Below, piece after piece: positions 27,273 to 36,107 of a DNA stretch of 64,000 nt (positions are counted from its first letter, which is position 1; every line of letters starts with the position of its first letter). Below the pieces are notes generated by a model. The model made no database searches. It saw only the letters and a program-made list of their open reading frames with translations, and was not told the DNA's origin. A program made the position numbers and the translations under genes. The stretch is from Sphingomonas caseinilytica (GTDB lineage Bacteria > Pseudomonadota > Alphaproteobacteria > Sphingomonadales > Sphingomonadaceae), in contig NZ_JAMGBA010000003.1 in assembly GCF_023516455.1 (NCBI RefSeq), positions 1 through 64,000 of the forward strand. The letters are read 5' to 3'.

Positions 27273-28136
27273 TCACTTTTTGCGGGCAACCTTTCGGCTG
27301 CCCTCGGCTTCGAACGCAAATCCGATCACAACCGCCTGCGCCAGGCACATCGAGGCAGCAAGCGACCGAAAGCTGCGGACTTCTGAATCATGCACTTGGA
27401 GGGCGATGTCGGCCGCCTTGGCGATCGGGCTAACGCGGCTATCGCTAATCGAAAGGATCTTCGCGCCATTGCGCGTCGCAATCTCGGTCAGCTCGACCGT
27501 CTCCGGCGCATAAGGATGGAAGCTGACGGCGATTAGAAGGTCCCTGTCATCGATCGTGTTGGCCTGTGGCCGGGCTAGGCCTCCGACGCCGTCGATGAAT
27601 TGGACATGCTTGCCGAGCTGCTGAAGCGAGTAGGCCAGATAGGCGGAAATCGGAAAGGCGCGCCGGAACCCCGCGACATGGACCACGGCCGCGTTTGCGA
27701 TGAGGTCGACCGCACCGCGCATTTCCTTCTCGCTGACCGTCTCGCTGAGGTTCTGGAGTGCGAGAATATTTCCTTCGACGAATTCGGTCAGGAGGCCTTC
27801 GCCCGCCGCGGTCCGGCTGACCGACTCGCTGAAACGGCGGACGCGCTCCCCATAACCAATGGCGTTGTTGGCCGAGAGCAGGCCGTCGCGGAACAGCCGT
27901 TGCATCTGGCTGGCGCCGGAAAAACCGAACGCCTGGGCGAAACGGACGATTGCAGAAGGTTGCACGCCGCAGCGCTCCGCGATCACCGCAAGCGTTTCGA
28001 GCGCGAGCTCATTTGGCTCGTCCAGGACATAGCGCGCGACTTGCTTCAGGCGCTTGCTAAGCCCGTCATAGTCTTTCAGCAGCAGAGTTCGGAACTCTTC
28101 CGCGGTTGCAGGCGGCTTGCGGATCTTGTTTCCCAT
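27273..28136 (-). CDS. RpiR/MurR-family transcriptional regulator of the iol genes (IolR-like)
   Basis: A 287-residue regulator. The N-terminal helix-turn-helix of the RpiR family is at about 20-90 (LSKRLKQVARYVLDEPNELA, SAIVRFAQAFGFSG), and the SIS sugar-phosphate-binding domain at about 125-270 (VVHVAGFRRAFPISAYLAYSL, LLIAVSFHPYAPET, ILSISDSRVSPIAKAADIAL). In related alphaproteobacteria the iol genes are repressed by an RpiR-type IolR released by an inositol pathway intermediate. Its position between the iolC and iolG promoters, both of which carry similar palindromes, supports the same role here. Ribosome site GAGGGAAA precedes ATG 28136. Confidence 0.88.
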   Translation of the reverse strand: MGNKIRKPPATAEEFRTLLLKDYDGLSKRLKQVARYVLDEPNELALETLAVIAERCGVQPSAIVRFAQAFGFSGASQMQRLFRDGLLSANNAIGYGERVRRFSESVSRTAAGEGLLTEFVEGNILALQNLSETVSEKEMRGAVDLIANAAVVHVAGFRRAFPISAYLAYSLQQLGKHVQFIDGVGGLARPQANTIDDRDLLIAVSFHPYAPETVELTEIATRNGAKILSISDSRVSPIAKAADIALQVHDSEVRSFRSLAASMCLAQAVVIGFAFEAEGSRKVARKK

Positions 28137-28155
28137 TTTCCCTCGCTAGCGTTCT

Positions 28156-28169
28156 GGAATATTCATTCT
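28156..28169. promoter_or_regulatory. GGAA-N6-TTCT operator-like site
   Basis: GGAATATTCATTCT, one mismatch from a GGAA-N6-TTCC palindrome, 20 bases upstream of the rpiR start. It is placed for autoregulation. Confidence 0.45.
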
Positions 28170-28199
28170 CACCGTGGAAATCAAAAGCCATTTACGGCA

Positions 28200-28234
28200 A
28201 TTCCAAAATTGGTATTTGTGGGAACAATCATTCC
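28200..28234. promoter_or_regulatory. Pair of operator-like sites upstream of iolG
   Basis: ATTCCAA-AA-TTGGTAT (28200-28215) matches the iolC operator with one changed base, and GGAACAATCATTCC (28221-28234) is an exact GGAA-N6-TTCC site of the form reported for IolR in rhizobia. They lie just before iolG (start 28253). Confidence 0.55.
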
Positions 28235-28252
28235 AACTCAGGCGACGGGCTA

Positions 28253-29254
28253 ATGAAGGTACATAATGTGGCACTGGTCGGCGCCGGGCGCATGGGCGGA
28301 CTCCATGCGCGTAATCTCGCCGCCAGTCCGCGCTTTCGGTTAGCGGCGATTGCCGACCACAGCGGGGAATTGGCCGGCAGCCTCGCCGACGAGCTGGGTT
28401 CGACAGCCGCAACCTATGAAGAGATTCTCGGCGACGATAGCATTGTGGCAGTGGTGGTCGCGAGTTCGACCAGCTCGCACCTCGAAAATGTTCTTCTCGC
28501 TGTGGGCGCTGGGAAATCCGTATTCTGCGAGAAACCGCTTTCGCTTGACGCCGATGCGTTGGCTGAGGCGCTGCCCCAGATTGAGCAATCTTCGAGACCA
28601 GTCTTCATCGCTTTCAATCGCCGCTTCGATCCGCATCTCACGGCCCTGAAGGCGCAATTTTCGGCCGGCTCGATCGGAAATCTCGAGACGCTTCACATCA
28701 TCAACCACGACCCGGCGTCGCCACGGCTAGATTTCATTCCGCGAAGCGGTGGGTTGTTCAAGGATTTCACCATCCACGACTTCGACACGGCCCGGTGGCT
28801 CGTCGGGGAAGAATTCGTGGAACTCTACGCGGCGGGCGCCTGTCTAATCGATCCCAAGATCGGAGAGCTTGGCGACATCGATACCGCGAAGCTGATTCTA
28901 AGGAGCGCAAGCGGGGTGCTCTGCCTGATCAGCAACAGCCGGCGGACCGGCTATGGCTACGACCAGAGAGTCGAGCTGTTCGGGTCGAAAGGCGCCCTGC
29001 GCGTCGGCAATGTCGCCGGTTCCACGGTTTCGACATTTGATGAAGGCGGGGGGCATGGAGCGGCGTTCCCCTATTCCTTCGCCGAACGCTACGCCGAGGC
29101 GTATCGCGCCGAGCTCGATCATTTCGCTGATGTCCTGGACGGTGGCGCCGCGCCGTCGACAGGGCCGCGCGACACGCTTCGCGCACTGCACCTTGCGGAC
29201 GCCGCGGAACGATCGTTCAGGGCCGGGGCTCCTGTCATGCTCCAGGGGGATTGA
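28253..29254 (+). CDS. iolG: Inositol 2-dehydrogenase IolG (Gfo/Idh/MocA family)
   Basis: A 333-residue NAD-dependent dehydrogenase for the first step, myo-inositol to 2-keto-myo-inositol. The Rossmann motif VALVGAGRMGGLHARN opens the protein; FCEKPLSLD carries the catalytic Lys, FIAFNRRFDP follows, and GGLFKDFTIHDFDTARWLVG carries the Asp/His pair used by IolG enzymes. ATG 28253 is used; the frame opens further upstream but runs through the operator region. It is followed after three bases by a paralogue, so the pair is an operon. Confidence 0.9.
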   Translation: MKVHNVALVGAGRMGGLHARNLAASPRFRLAAIADHSGELAGSLADELGSTAATYEEILGDDSIVAVVVASSTSSHLENVLLAVGAGKSVFCEKPLSLDADALAEALPQIEQSSRPVFIAFNRRFDPHLTALKAQFSAGSIGNLETLHIINHDPASPRLDFIPRSGGLFKDFTIHDFDTARWLVGEEFVELYAAGACLIDPKIGELGDIDTAKLILRSASGVLCLISNSRRTGYGYDQRVELFGSKGALRVGNVAGSTVSTFDEGGGHGAAFPYSFAERYAEAYRAELDHFADVLDGGAAPSTGPRDTLRALHLADAAERSFRAGAPVMLQGD

Positions 29255-29257
29255 GCA

Positions 29258-30247
29258 GTGCATAATATCGCCGTCATCGGTGCCGGCCGCATCGGACGCA
29301 TCCATGCTTCCAACGCCAAGACCGATCCGCGGATCGATCTCAAATATGTCGTGGATCCGATCGCCAGCTCGGCCGACGATCTGGCATCTTCGACGGGCGC
29401 TAAGGTTGCAGGCCTCGGAGAGGTGCTCGCAGACCCGGATGTGAGCGGCGTGGTCGTCGCCAGTTCGACGGACACCCACCTCGAATTCAGCGTGGCCGCC
29501 ACAGCCGCGGGCAAGGCGGTATTTTGCGAAAAGCCGATCGATCTCGACCTGTCCAAGGCACGCGCCGCTGCCACCGCACTCGGCAGCGACGACGCCAGGC
29601 TGTTCCTGGGCTTCAATCGCCGCTTCGATCATAATTTCCGGCAGCTGCGCGATCGCATCCACTCCGGCGAAATGGGCGCATTGGAAACGTTGCACATCAT
29701 CAGTCACGACCCGTCGCCGCCACCGATCGACTACGTCCGCGTGTCGGGAGGGATGTTCAAGGACATGACCATCCATGACTTCGACATGGCCAGATGGCTG
29801 CTGGGCGAAGATCCCGTAGAGGTCTATGCGGCAGCGACATCCGTCGTGGACCCGGCGATCGGCGAGGCCGGCGATGTGGATACGGCGAAAATTCTGCTTC
29901 GAACGCAAAGCGGCAAGATCTGCGTCATCAGCAACAGTCGCAGAAGCGGTTATGGCTATGATCAACGGATCGAGGCTTTCTGCGCCAAGGGGCTGCTGCG
30001 CGCCGGCAATGTGCTGTCTTCCACCGTCGAGGTCTGGGGCGAGTTCGGCTCGCAGACCGACGCGCTGCAGAACTTCTTCCTCGACCGGTATGCCGGCGCC
30101 TACCGGTCGGAGATGTCCCATTTCGCGGACATATTGGACGGCGCGACACCGGCGGTCGGATACCAGGACGGCATTTCCGCCCTCGCTATCGCCGAAGCGG
30201 CCATGGAAAGCCATTTGGGATCGAAGGCCGTCGCCATCCGCTATTAA
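29258..30247 (+). CDS. Second inositol dehydrogenase-like protein (Gfo/Idh/MocA)
   Basis: A 329-residue paralogue of the preceding iolG: IAVIGAGRIGRIHASN, FCEKPIDLD, LFLGFNRRFDHNF and GGMFKDMTIHDFDMARWLLG match the same blocks in the same order. It starts with GTG three bases after the iolG stop. Two tandem enzymes suggest different inositol isomers (for example myo- and scyllo- or D-chiro-inositol), which matters because some soil phytate is of the scyllo form; the assignment of isomers is inference. It ends 21 bases from the convergent ABC transporter gene. Confidence 0.88.
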   Translation: MHNIAVIGAGRIGRIHASNAKTDPRIDLKYVVDPIASSADDLASSTGAKVAGLGEVLADPDVSGVVVASSTDTHLEFSVAATAAGKAVFCEKPIDLDLSKARAAATALGSDDARLFLGFNRRFDHNFRQLRDRIHSGEMGALETLHIISHDPSPPPIDYVRVSGGMFKDMTIHDFDMARWLLGEDPVEVYAAATSVVDPAIGEAGDVDTAKILLRTQSGKICVISNSRRSGYGYDQRIEAFCAKGLLRAGNVLSSTVEVWGEFGSQTDALQNFFLDRYAGAYRSEMSHFADILDGATPAVGYQDGISALAIAEAAMESHLGSKAVAIRY

Positions 30248-30268
30248 TCGGCGAGCCGTGCGGGCGAG

Positions 30269-31018
30269 CTAGGCCGAAACCGATCCGCTCATCAGCGCCT
30301 GCAATTCATCGGCCGTCACTTCACTCTTCGCCCGGCTGTCCAATGTTCGCCCCCGGTTGAGGACCGTGAATCGGTCTCCGACCTGAAGCGCGTGGCGTAC
30401 ATTGTGAGTGATGAAGACGACGCCCAGCCCCCGCGATCGAACCTCGTCTATGCATTTGAGGACCATCGCGGTCTGGGTGACACCTAGAGCTGACGTGGGC
30501 TCGTCGAGTATTAGGACCCGGGCGCCGAAATAGACCGCCCTGGCGATCGCAACGCATTGCCGTTCCCCGCCTGAAAGCGTGCCCACGGGCCGGCCGGGAT
30601 CCCGAAGCGTGATCCCCATCCGTTTCATTTCATCGCGCGTGACATCCGCCGCCCGGTCGCCATCGAGCATTCGTATTGGGCCAAGGCGTTTGATCGGTTC
30701 ACGACCGAGGAAGAAATTGCGGGCGACCGACATCAGCGGAATCATCGCGAGGTCCTGGAACACGGTAGCAATACCGCGGTCGAGCGCGTCACGGGGATCC
30801 CGGAATAAGGCTGGCTCGCCGTCGACAAACAGCCCGCCTTCGGACGGCTGGTGCACCCCGGACAATATCTTGATCAAGGTTGACTTGCCGGCGCCATTGT
30901 CGCCGAGCAGGCAGTGAACCTCGCCCGGTCCGACATCGAACGACACCCCGGAAAGCGCAATGACGGAGCCAAAGCGCTTGGCGACGTCGCGGGCGGAAAT
31001 AAGCGGCCCGGAGCTCAC
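30269..31018 (-). CDS. Sugar ABC transporter ATPase (CUT2, single-domain type)
   Basis: A 249-residue ATPase with one nucleotide-binding domain: Walker [10 protein letters not shown], signature LSGGERQ, Walker [13 protein letters not shown], and switch His in FITHN. Most CUT2 systems (RbsA, IatA) have two fused domains; a single-domain form occurs in FrcA-like systems. The start is GTG 31018, overlapping the permease stop (GTGA). It belongs to a three-gene importer whose neighbours point to inositol as the substrate. Confidence 0.9.
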   Translation of the reverse strand: MSSGPLISARDVAKRFGSVIALSGVSFDVGPGEVHCLLGDNGAGKSTLIKILSGVHQPSEGGLFVDGEPALFRDPRDALDRGIATVFQDLAMIPLMSVARNFFLGREPIKRLGPIRMLDGDRAADVTRDEMKRMGITLRDPGRPVGTLSGGERQCVAIARAVYFGARVLILDEPTSALGVTQTAMVLKCIDEVRSRGLGVVFITHNVRHALQVGDRFTVLNRGRTLDSRAKSEVTADELQALMSGSVSA

Positions 31019-32046
31019 GATCTTTCTCCGGCCACGCGCTTGCGGACGTAATTGTTGAACAGCACCGCCATCAGCAGCATCGCACCGAGGAAGACCTGGT
31101 ACCAATCCTGGTCGATGCGGGTGTAGGTGAGGCCGATTACGACCATTCCGAATATGATCGCGCCAAAGAAAGCGCCCACGACCGATCCGAATCCCCCGGT
31201 AAGCAGGCAGCCGCCGATCACTGCGGCGATGATCGCTTCAAACTCCTTCTGAAAGCCGCGCCGCGCATCCGTCGAGCCGGAATCCAATACCGTAAGTATG
31301 GCTACAAGCGCCGCGCAGCAGGCCGTGACGATGAACAAAATGGCCTTGACGTCTGCAACCGGCACACCGGAGTTGCGCGCGGCTTCAGCGTCGCCGCCCG
31401 ATGCCAATATCCAGTTCCCAAACCGAGTTCGGGCAAGGACGAAGGCGCCGATCGCCGCCACCGCCGCGAACCACAATAGCTCGATGGGAATTCCGGATAC
31501 GTCGCCCGTAAACAGCGGAAGAAGCGAGCTGCCGGTCACGGACTCGCGAATGCCCCGCAACTGGGTCGAACCGCCGGTTGCCCATTTGAGGCCGACCAAA
31601 CTTAAGCCCCGCAACATGAACAGCAGCGCGAGCGTGACGATGAAGGACGGCAGGCCCGTCTTCAACACGATCTGGGCATTGAGGGCACCGATGGAGATGG
31701 CGAAGGCAAAGGTGAGCAGGATGGCGACTGCAAGTGGCGCCTGCCATACGACCAGGATGGCTCCGAAGACGAAGCCGGCGAATGCCACCATCGACCCGAT
31801 CGAAAGATCGAACTCACCGGAGATCATCAGAAGTGCGGCGCCAACCGCAAGGATGCCCAGCTGAGCGGCCGGGCTCATCACGTTCATCAGGCCCGCCGCC
31901 GTGAACATCGCTGGATCGGCGGTGAAAAGGAAGAAGAGGGTGACGACGAGAAGTCCGCCGACTGCTCCCAGCTCTGGTCGTTTGACCAGCTCAAGAAAGC
32001 GTTGTGCTGGCGGTGGCTGAGCCTCGGGCTCTTCTGCGCCGCCCAT
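31015..32046 (-). CDS. Sugar ABC transporter permease (CUT2)
   Basis: A 343-residue inner-membrane permease with eight to ten helices. [22 protein letters not shown] is the typical block of ribose/inositol-type permeases, and [28 protein letters not shown] is the cytoplasmic-loop signature that contacts the ATPase. ATG 32046 overlaps the stop of the binding-protein gene (TGATG). It is translationally coupled on both sides. Confidence 0.92.
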   Translation of the reverse strand: MGGAEEPEAQPPPAQRFLELVKRPELGAVGGLLVVTLFFLFTADPAMFTAAGLMNVMSPAAQLGILAVGAALLMISGEFDLSIGSMVAFAGFVFGAILVVWQAPLAVAILLTFAFAISIGALNAQIVLKTGLPSFIVTLALLFMLRGLSLVGLKWATGGSTQLRGIRESVTGSSLLPLFTGDVSGIPIELLWFAAVAAIGAFVLARTRFGNWILASGGDAEAARNSGVPVADVKAILFIVTACCAALVAILTVLDSGSTDARRGFQKEFEAIIAAVIGGCLLTGGFGSVVGAFFGAIIFGMVVIGLTYTRIDQDWYQVFLGAMLLMAVLFNNYVRKRVAGERS

Positions 32047-33026
32047 CAACGGATCGCCTGCTTGGAAAGCTCCAGCACCTTGGGTGCATCCGCGCGAGTG
32101 ACGAAGCGCGGGCCGCTTTCGATCAGCCGGTTGGCCGGCATCAGGCCGTAGCGGACGTTGTTGGTAAGCAGCACGGTGCTCAGATAGCCCTGGAGAAAGG
32201 CTTGCGGGTCAACTGCGAACGTGGCCTCTCCGCGACCGAGCGCTTCAAGAAAGCCGGGCGAAAGGTCGAACGACGCGATCTTGACGGGTCGTTGCGCCTC
32301 CCGCACCGCCTCGACTGCAGGATCCCCGGCCAGCGGAGCGCTAAGCGTGACAAGCGCATCGATCGCTCGATCCCCTGCCAGTACCGCAGCGATTTTCGAT
32401 CTGATTTCCTGATACTCGTTGGATGTCGGGAGGACAGAGACAGGGCCGGCAAAACCGTCCTTCACTCCCCTGCAGCGAGCATCAAGAGCAGTGTTGCCGA
32501 CTTCATGATTGACGCAGGCGACTTTCCTGGCCCCCACCTGCTTCAACCGCTCGCCAACGCGCTTCCCGGTCTCATATTCGTCCTGGCCGATATGGATCAA
32601 GGACCCAAGTCCAGCTGCTACGTCGGATCCGGAATTGATCGATACGACTGGAATCCCTGATTGCACTGCCGCACGGATGGAAGGTCCAAGCGCCTCGGCG
32701 TCCGGGATGGTGACAATAATACCCGCCGGATGCTGATTTGTGGCCGACTGGATGAGTTCGGCCATGCGAATCATGTCGAATGTCTCCGGAGCCCGATATT
32801 CGAGCCCGACCCCCATTTGCCGGGCCGCTTCTTCGGCTCCGTTCCGGACGATATTCCAATAGGGATCCGCAGCTTGCCCATGAGAGATCATCACGATCCG
32901 TTCGTTACCCGAACCGTCGTCATGACTTGCCGTCGGCGACGCACTTTTGAATGCAGTAATGCCGAGCATCACGCCAAGTATTAATGCGACGCACGCTGCC
33001 CAGAGGAGTTTGAGCTCTGGTGACAT
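32046..33026 (-). CDS. Sugar/inositol-binding protein of the ABC importer
   Basis: A 326-residue periplasmic-binding-protein-like (Peripla_BP_4) protein: MISHGQAADPYWNIVRNGAE, GIIVTIPDAEALGPSIRAAV, GIPVVSINSGSD, SFDLSPGFLEAL and AVDPQAFLQGYLS. The N-terminal hydrophobic segment (about 7-27) looks more like an uncleaved anchor than a normal signal peptide. ATG 33026 has an AGGAGGACGAGA ribosome site; an in-frame opening to 33161 extends into repeat DNA. It is the first gene of the importer operon. Inositol as ligand is inferred from the iol genes around it. Confidence 0.88.
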   Translation of the reverse strand: MSPELKLLWAACVALILGVMLGITAFKSASPTASHDDGSGNERIVMISHGQAADPYWNIVRNGAEEAARQMGVGLEYRAPETFDMIRMAELIQSATNQHPAGIIVTIPDAEALGPSIRAAVQSGIPVVSINSGSDVAAGLGSLIHIGQDEYETGKRVGERLKQVGARKVACVNHEVGNTALDARCRGVKDGFAGPVSVLPTSNEYQEIRSKIAAVLAGDRAIDALVTLSAPLAGDPAVEAVREAQRPVKIASFDLSPGFLEALGRGEATFAVDPQAFLQGYLSTVLLTNNVRYGLMPANRLIESGPRFVTRADAPKVLELSKQAIR

Positions 33027-33085
33027 TCTCGTCCTCCTTGGCCGCCATGCGCCCGCGCCCAACCGTGCCGACTTCAGGCTGCCTC

Positions 33086-33259
33086 CGCAATAGGTGTCGA
33101 AAGGCGCGAACTCGCAGCTAATGACAGTAATGGGTCGAAACCTGCCATTGGCCTGCAACATGAACCAACGGCAGCATTAGGGAATCCGCGCAAACCAGCT
33201 GGACGCCCAATTTGGGCGCAAAGCTGCCATAAACGGACAGTCTGCAAACGGCCAAATGA
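33086..33259. repeat. Degenerate dispersed repeats at the right edge of the inositol locus
   Basis: This 270-base gap holds ATGACAGTAATGGGTCGAAA...CTGCCATT at 33121-33149 and a second composite part with CAATTTGGGCGCAAAGCTGCCAT near 33208-33230. It is the counterpart of the composite repeat at 11460-11572, so the phytate/inositol genes lie between two repeat blocks. Confidence 0.5.
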
Positions 33260-33296
33260 GGCCGGCGCCCGTACGAGATGAGCGCCGGCCGGGTAG

Positions 33297-33926
33297 TCAC
33301 ACTTCGGTGGCCTCAGCCAAGCTGAGCGCGTCTTCAACCTCCACTCCCAGATACCGGACAGTGGTCTCGATCTTCGAGTGCCCAAGCAGAATCTGCACTG
33401 CTCGCAGATTGCCGGTTTGCTTGTAGATCAGAGCAGCCTTGGTCCGTCGAAGCGAGTGGGTTCCGTAGTCTTCCTTCCGAAGCCCAATGCCACTGACCCA
33501 CTCTTCAACCAGCCTCGAGTATTGGCGCGTACTCAGATGATCGAGGCGATCGACGCGGCTCGGGAAGACGTAGTTTTCCAGCGAGCCGCCACGCCGTTCC
33601 AGCCATGCGAGTAAGCTTGCACGGACGGGTTCGAGCAGCTCGAACTGAACCGGCCGTTTCGTCTTCTGCTGGATGACCATAGCGCGATTTCGAACGCGAC
33701 CGCCCGATACGAGATCACCGATGCGGACCTTCACCAGATCGCAGCCGCGAAGTTTGCTATCGATCGCTAGGTCGAAGAGCGCCCGGTCTCGCAGTCGATG
33801 CTCCCGATCGAGCATGAAGCGGATCTCCCAGATCTCCTTGGGTTTGAGCGGCCGCTTGGCTCCAAGCTTCTTTCCCGCGTTCCACGCTGGTCCTTGCTCA
33901 ACTGGGTCGTATGACGAGTGTCCCAT
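33297..33926 (-). CDS. Short tyrosine recombinase (integrase)
   Basis: A 209-residue tyrosine recombinase with only a minimal N-terminal segment before the catalytic domain. Catalytic residues are visible: Arg in DSKLRGCDLV, the HSLRR box, LLGHS and the nucleophile Tyr in TTVRYLG. The usual core-binding SAM-like domain is missing or very short, so it may depend on a partner or be a domesticated enzyme. The start is ATG 33926 (MGHSSYDP); the frame opens further to 34010. It directly follows the inositol importer operon and is flanked by repeats. No attachment sites were identified for it. Confidence 0.85.
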   Translation of the reverse strand: MGHSSYDPVEQGPAWNAGKKLGAKRPLKPKEIWEIRFMLDREHRLRDRALFDLAIDSKLRGCDLVKVRIGDLVSGGRVRNRAMVIQQKTKRPVQFELLEPVRASLLAWLERRGGSLENYVFPSRVDRLDHLSTRQYSRLVEEWVSGIGLRKEDYGTHSLRRTKAALIYKQTGNLRAVQILLGHSKIETTVRYLGVEVEDALSLAEATEV

Positions 33927-33983
33927 CGTCGTTCTCCGTTGGCCGGAATTGGCCTGCGGAAAAACGAGCTGCACGACCACATC

Positions 33984-34013
33984 TGGCCGCTTTCGACTCA
34001 AAGCGGACATTAG
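33984..34013 (+). repeat. Dispersed palindromic repeat
   Basis: TGGCCGCTTTCGACTCAAAGCGGACATTAG, upstream of the recombinase start and 21 bases from the peptidase stop. Confidence 0.6.
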
Positions 34014-34034
34014 GAGGCTGGGTCAGGGAACTGG

Positions 34035-36050
34035 CTACCTGATATTGTCTGCCAGCCCCTCGAGGAGGCCGACCTTTTCCAGGGTCGCGAGAAATTCCGC
34101 GACTTCCTCAACCGGAACCGAAGCGATGGTTGCGGACAGGAAGTCCCGGATATCCTGGACATTGCGGGTCCCGTCGACCAGGTTTAACGCCTCGTAGGCG
34201 AAGCTTGCCGTGTCGCCCGGACCTTCCCGGTCGAGCAGGGCAGGCCGCGGCAGGCCCTTCCCTTGTAGCTGGTCGTCCAGCCATGAGTAGCCGAAGCCAG
34301 TCATCGGGCCCTTCGGACTGGCTTTTCGCCGGTAGATCAAAGCCCCCGACCCTTGCGCAGCCGCCGCCGGAGCGATGGCCGCTCCGGCCATCCCGGTGCC
34401 ATTTGCCGGTTGAAGTCCAAATCGCGATAGCGACTGCGCTTCGGAGACGTCAGCATTTTGAGAGTAACGCTCGACCAGGGCGGCGTCCGCAGGCGCCATG
34501 GCAGCTGTCTTGCGCAGTTCGGCGGCGTGGCGATCCAGCCGTTCCGCATGCATCATCCGATCAAGCAAGGGGACGTCGTTCTGGCCGAGGTTAGCAAGAT
34601 ACCATCCGGCACTAGCGCCGATGAAGATCGCTCGTTTGAGTTTGGTCGGGTCGAGATTCTCGGGAACGTCTCGCTGGGTGTGGATGAAGCGATCCGGCCA
34701 GTCGGCCAAGTAGATGACCGGGATGCGCCAACTGCTCTCGGCCCAGACGGTATGATCGCTGCCTTCGGTAAAGCCGCCGACTTTCGCCTGCAGTGGCCGC
34801 TTGCTTCCCTCGGAATCGAGCAGGGGCCAGTCGGCAGCGCCGGTATCCGCGTAGGCCAGCGACTGGCCGTTGACCCACCTGGCGATCGCAAAGGCTACGT
34901 CGTCCACAAAGCTCGGGAGGCTGGGAGGCGAGCCTTCGACACGGAGGATCGACTTTGTCTTTTCCGTATCGCCCCCGATCATGTCGAGGTGGATCGTGGC
35001 GAGCGTACGGCTGGCAAACTCAGGCCGCGCATTGAGCAACGAGATCGTGCATTCCACCTCGCATGGCCAGATGAAGCGGATCGTCCGTTCCGGCTTGGGT
35101 AACTTCCCTTCTGCAATCAGGCGGTTCAGGACCCGGGCGATTTCCAGTTCACCGGCACAGCCGCTGGCATTGTCGTTGGCGCCCGGCGATGGATGATCGA
35201 GGTGGCAGGAAAAGACGATCTCGTGCGCGCGGTCCTTGCCGGGAATGACAGCGGTGGGAATGAGATAGGATCCCGGCGACCTCCCAGCCTCGACGCGGGC
35301 ACGCAGCCGTACCTGCTGTCCGTGGCGGAGGCGTTCCTGCCATTCATGCGCACGGGCCGGCGACACCATGAATGCGAAAGCCGGGTTCTCCCAAGTGTCG
35401 AGGTGTCCCCAGCGGATGAGGCTCTTATCTTCACCCCACCAGCCCTGTTTCTGGTTCTGGGCCCACGAGACGATTCCGGCAGCGCCATATCTATTTACCG
35501 CCAATCCGGCCACCGCTTCAGGCTGGGCCGAGACCAGGACCAGCTTTCCGCGAACGCTCTTGCCCGCATAATCCGCCTCGGTCGTACCCGTGCCGACGTC
35601 GACCAGGTCGCCACTGGCACTTCCGCTGATGCTGTCCTGGGCCAGGGTGATCGGCTGATCATTCCACGAGGCAATCCGCTCCGCGTCGGCCCAGGCGTCG
35701 CCGTTGCGACGTTGTTCCCAAAGCTCGGCAAAGCTGGCGTTCCATGCAGGCCGCGCGCGCTGCGTTCCGTAGAAGGTCTTACCGTCGGCTGGCAGGGCGA
35801 TGATTTCGACCTCTTCCAGACCGTAGCCGCGAAGCCGGTCGCGGATTAGCTCGGCGGCTTGGCGATAGCCTTCGGACCCGCGCATTCGGTGACGGAGTGA
35901 CAGGGACTGAACGGTCCGCTTGGCAGCCGTCCCCGAAGCTTCGGATGAGATCATCGATGCGGAAGCGGCGTCGATTAGCGGAGGCCGTTGCCGAGCAGTT
36001 GCAGGTGCCGCCATCAACGATCCAGCAAGCAGAAGCAGTTGGCGCAGCAT
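34035..36050 (-). CDS. Exported M28-family metallopeptidase
   Basis: A 671-residue secreted zinc peptidase. A signal peptide (MLRQLLLLAGSLMAAPATA) starts at ATG 36050, preceded by GGGGGATAGGTCG. The catalytic domain contains SCHLDHPSPGANDNASGCAG, WPCEVECT, HLDMIGGD and a late SDHTVW, matching the zinc-ligand order of M28 aminopeptidases. A PA-like insert (VRGKLVLVSAQPE, YGAAGIVSW) comes before it. The C-terminal about 60 residues (YEALNLVDGTRNVQDIRDFL) form a small helical domain seen at the end of some of these enzymes. It would release N-terminal amino acids in the periplasm or outside the cell. No co-transcribed partner. Confidence 0.83.
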   Translation of the reverse strand: MLRQLLLLAGSLMAAPATARQRPPLIDAASASMISSEASGTAAKRTVQSLSLRHRMRGSEGYRQAAELIRDRLRGYGLEEVEIIALPADGKTFYGTQRARPAWNASFAELWEQRRNGDAWADAERIASWNDQPITLAQDSISGSASGDLVDVGTGTTEADYAGKSVRGKLVLVSAQPEAVAGLAVNRYGAAGIVSWAQNQKQGWWGEDKSLIRWGHLDTWENPAFAFMVSPARAHEWQERLRHGQQVRLRARVEAGRSPGSYLIPTAVIPGKDRAHEIVFSCHLDHPSPGANDNASGCAGELEIARVLNRLIAEGKLPKPERTIRFIWPCEVECTISLLNARPEFASRTLATIHLDMIGGDTEKTKSILRVEGSPPSLPSFVDDVAFAIARWVNGQSLAYADTGAADWPLLDSEGSKRPLQAKVGGFTEGSDHTVWAESSWRIPVIYLADWPDRFIHTQRDVPENLDPTKLKRAIFIGASAGWYLANLGQNDVPLLDRMMHAERLDRHAAELRKTAAMAPADAALVERYSQNADVSEAQSLSRFGLQPANGTGMAGAAIAPAAAAQGSGALIYRRKASPKGPMTGFGYSWLDDQLQGKGLPRPALLDREGPGDTASFAYEALNLVDGTRNVQDIRDFLSATIASVPVEEVAEFLATLEKVGLLEGLADNIR

Positions 36051-36107
36051 CGACCTATCCCCCCAGTTCGCCACAACGTTAGGCTGAGCCCGGAGCGATG
36101 GCCAGCA

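Noticed and set aside
33074-33385. Minus-strand open frame in the repeat block
   Set aside because: It is made of degenerate repeats and overlaps the recombinase gene end.
33297-33926. The recombinase as the integrase of the tRNA-Val island
   Set aside because: It lies 15 kb outside the 52-bp repeats and there is no copy of the att core near it, so the link cannot be supported.
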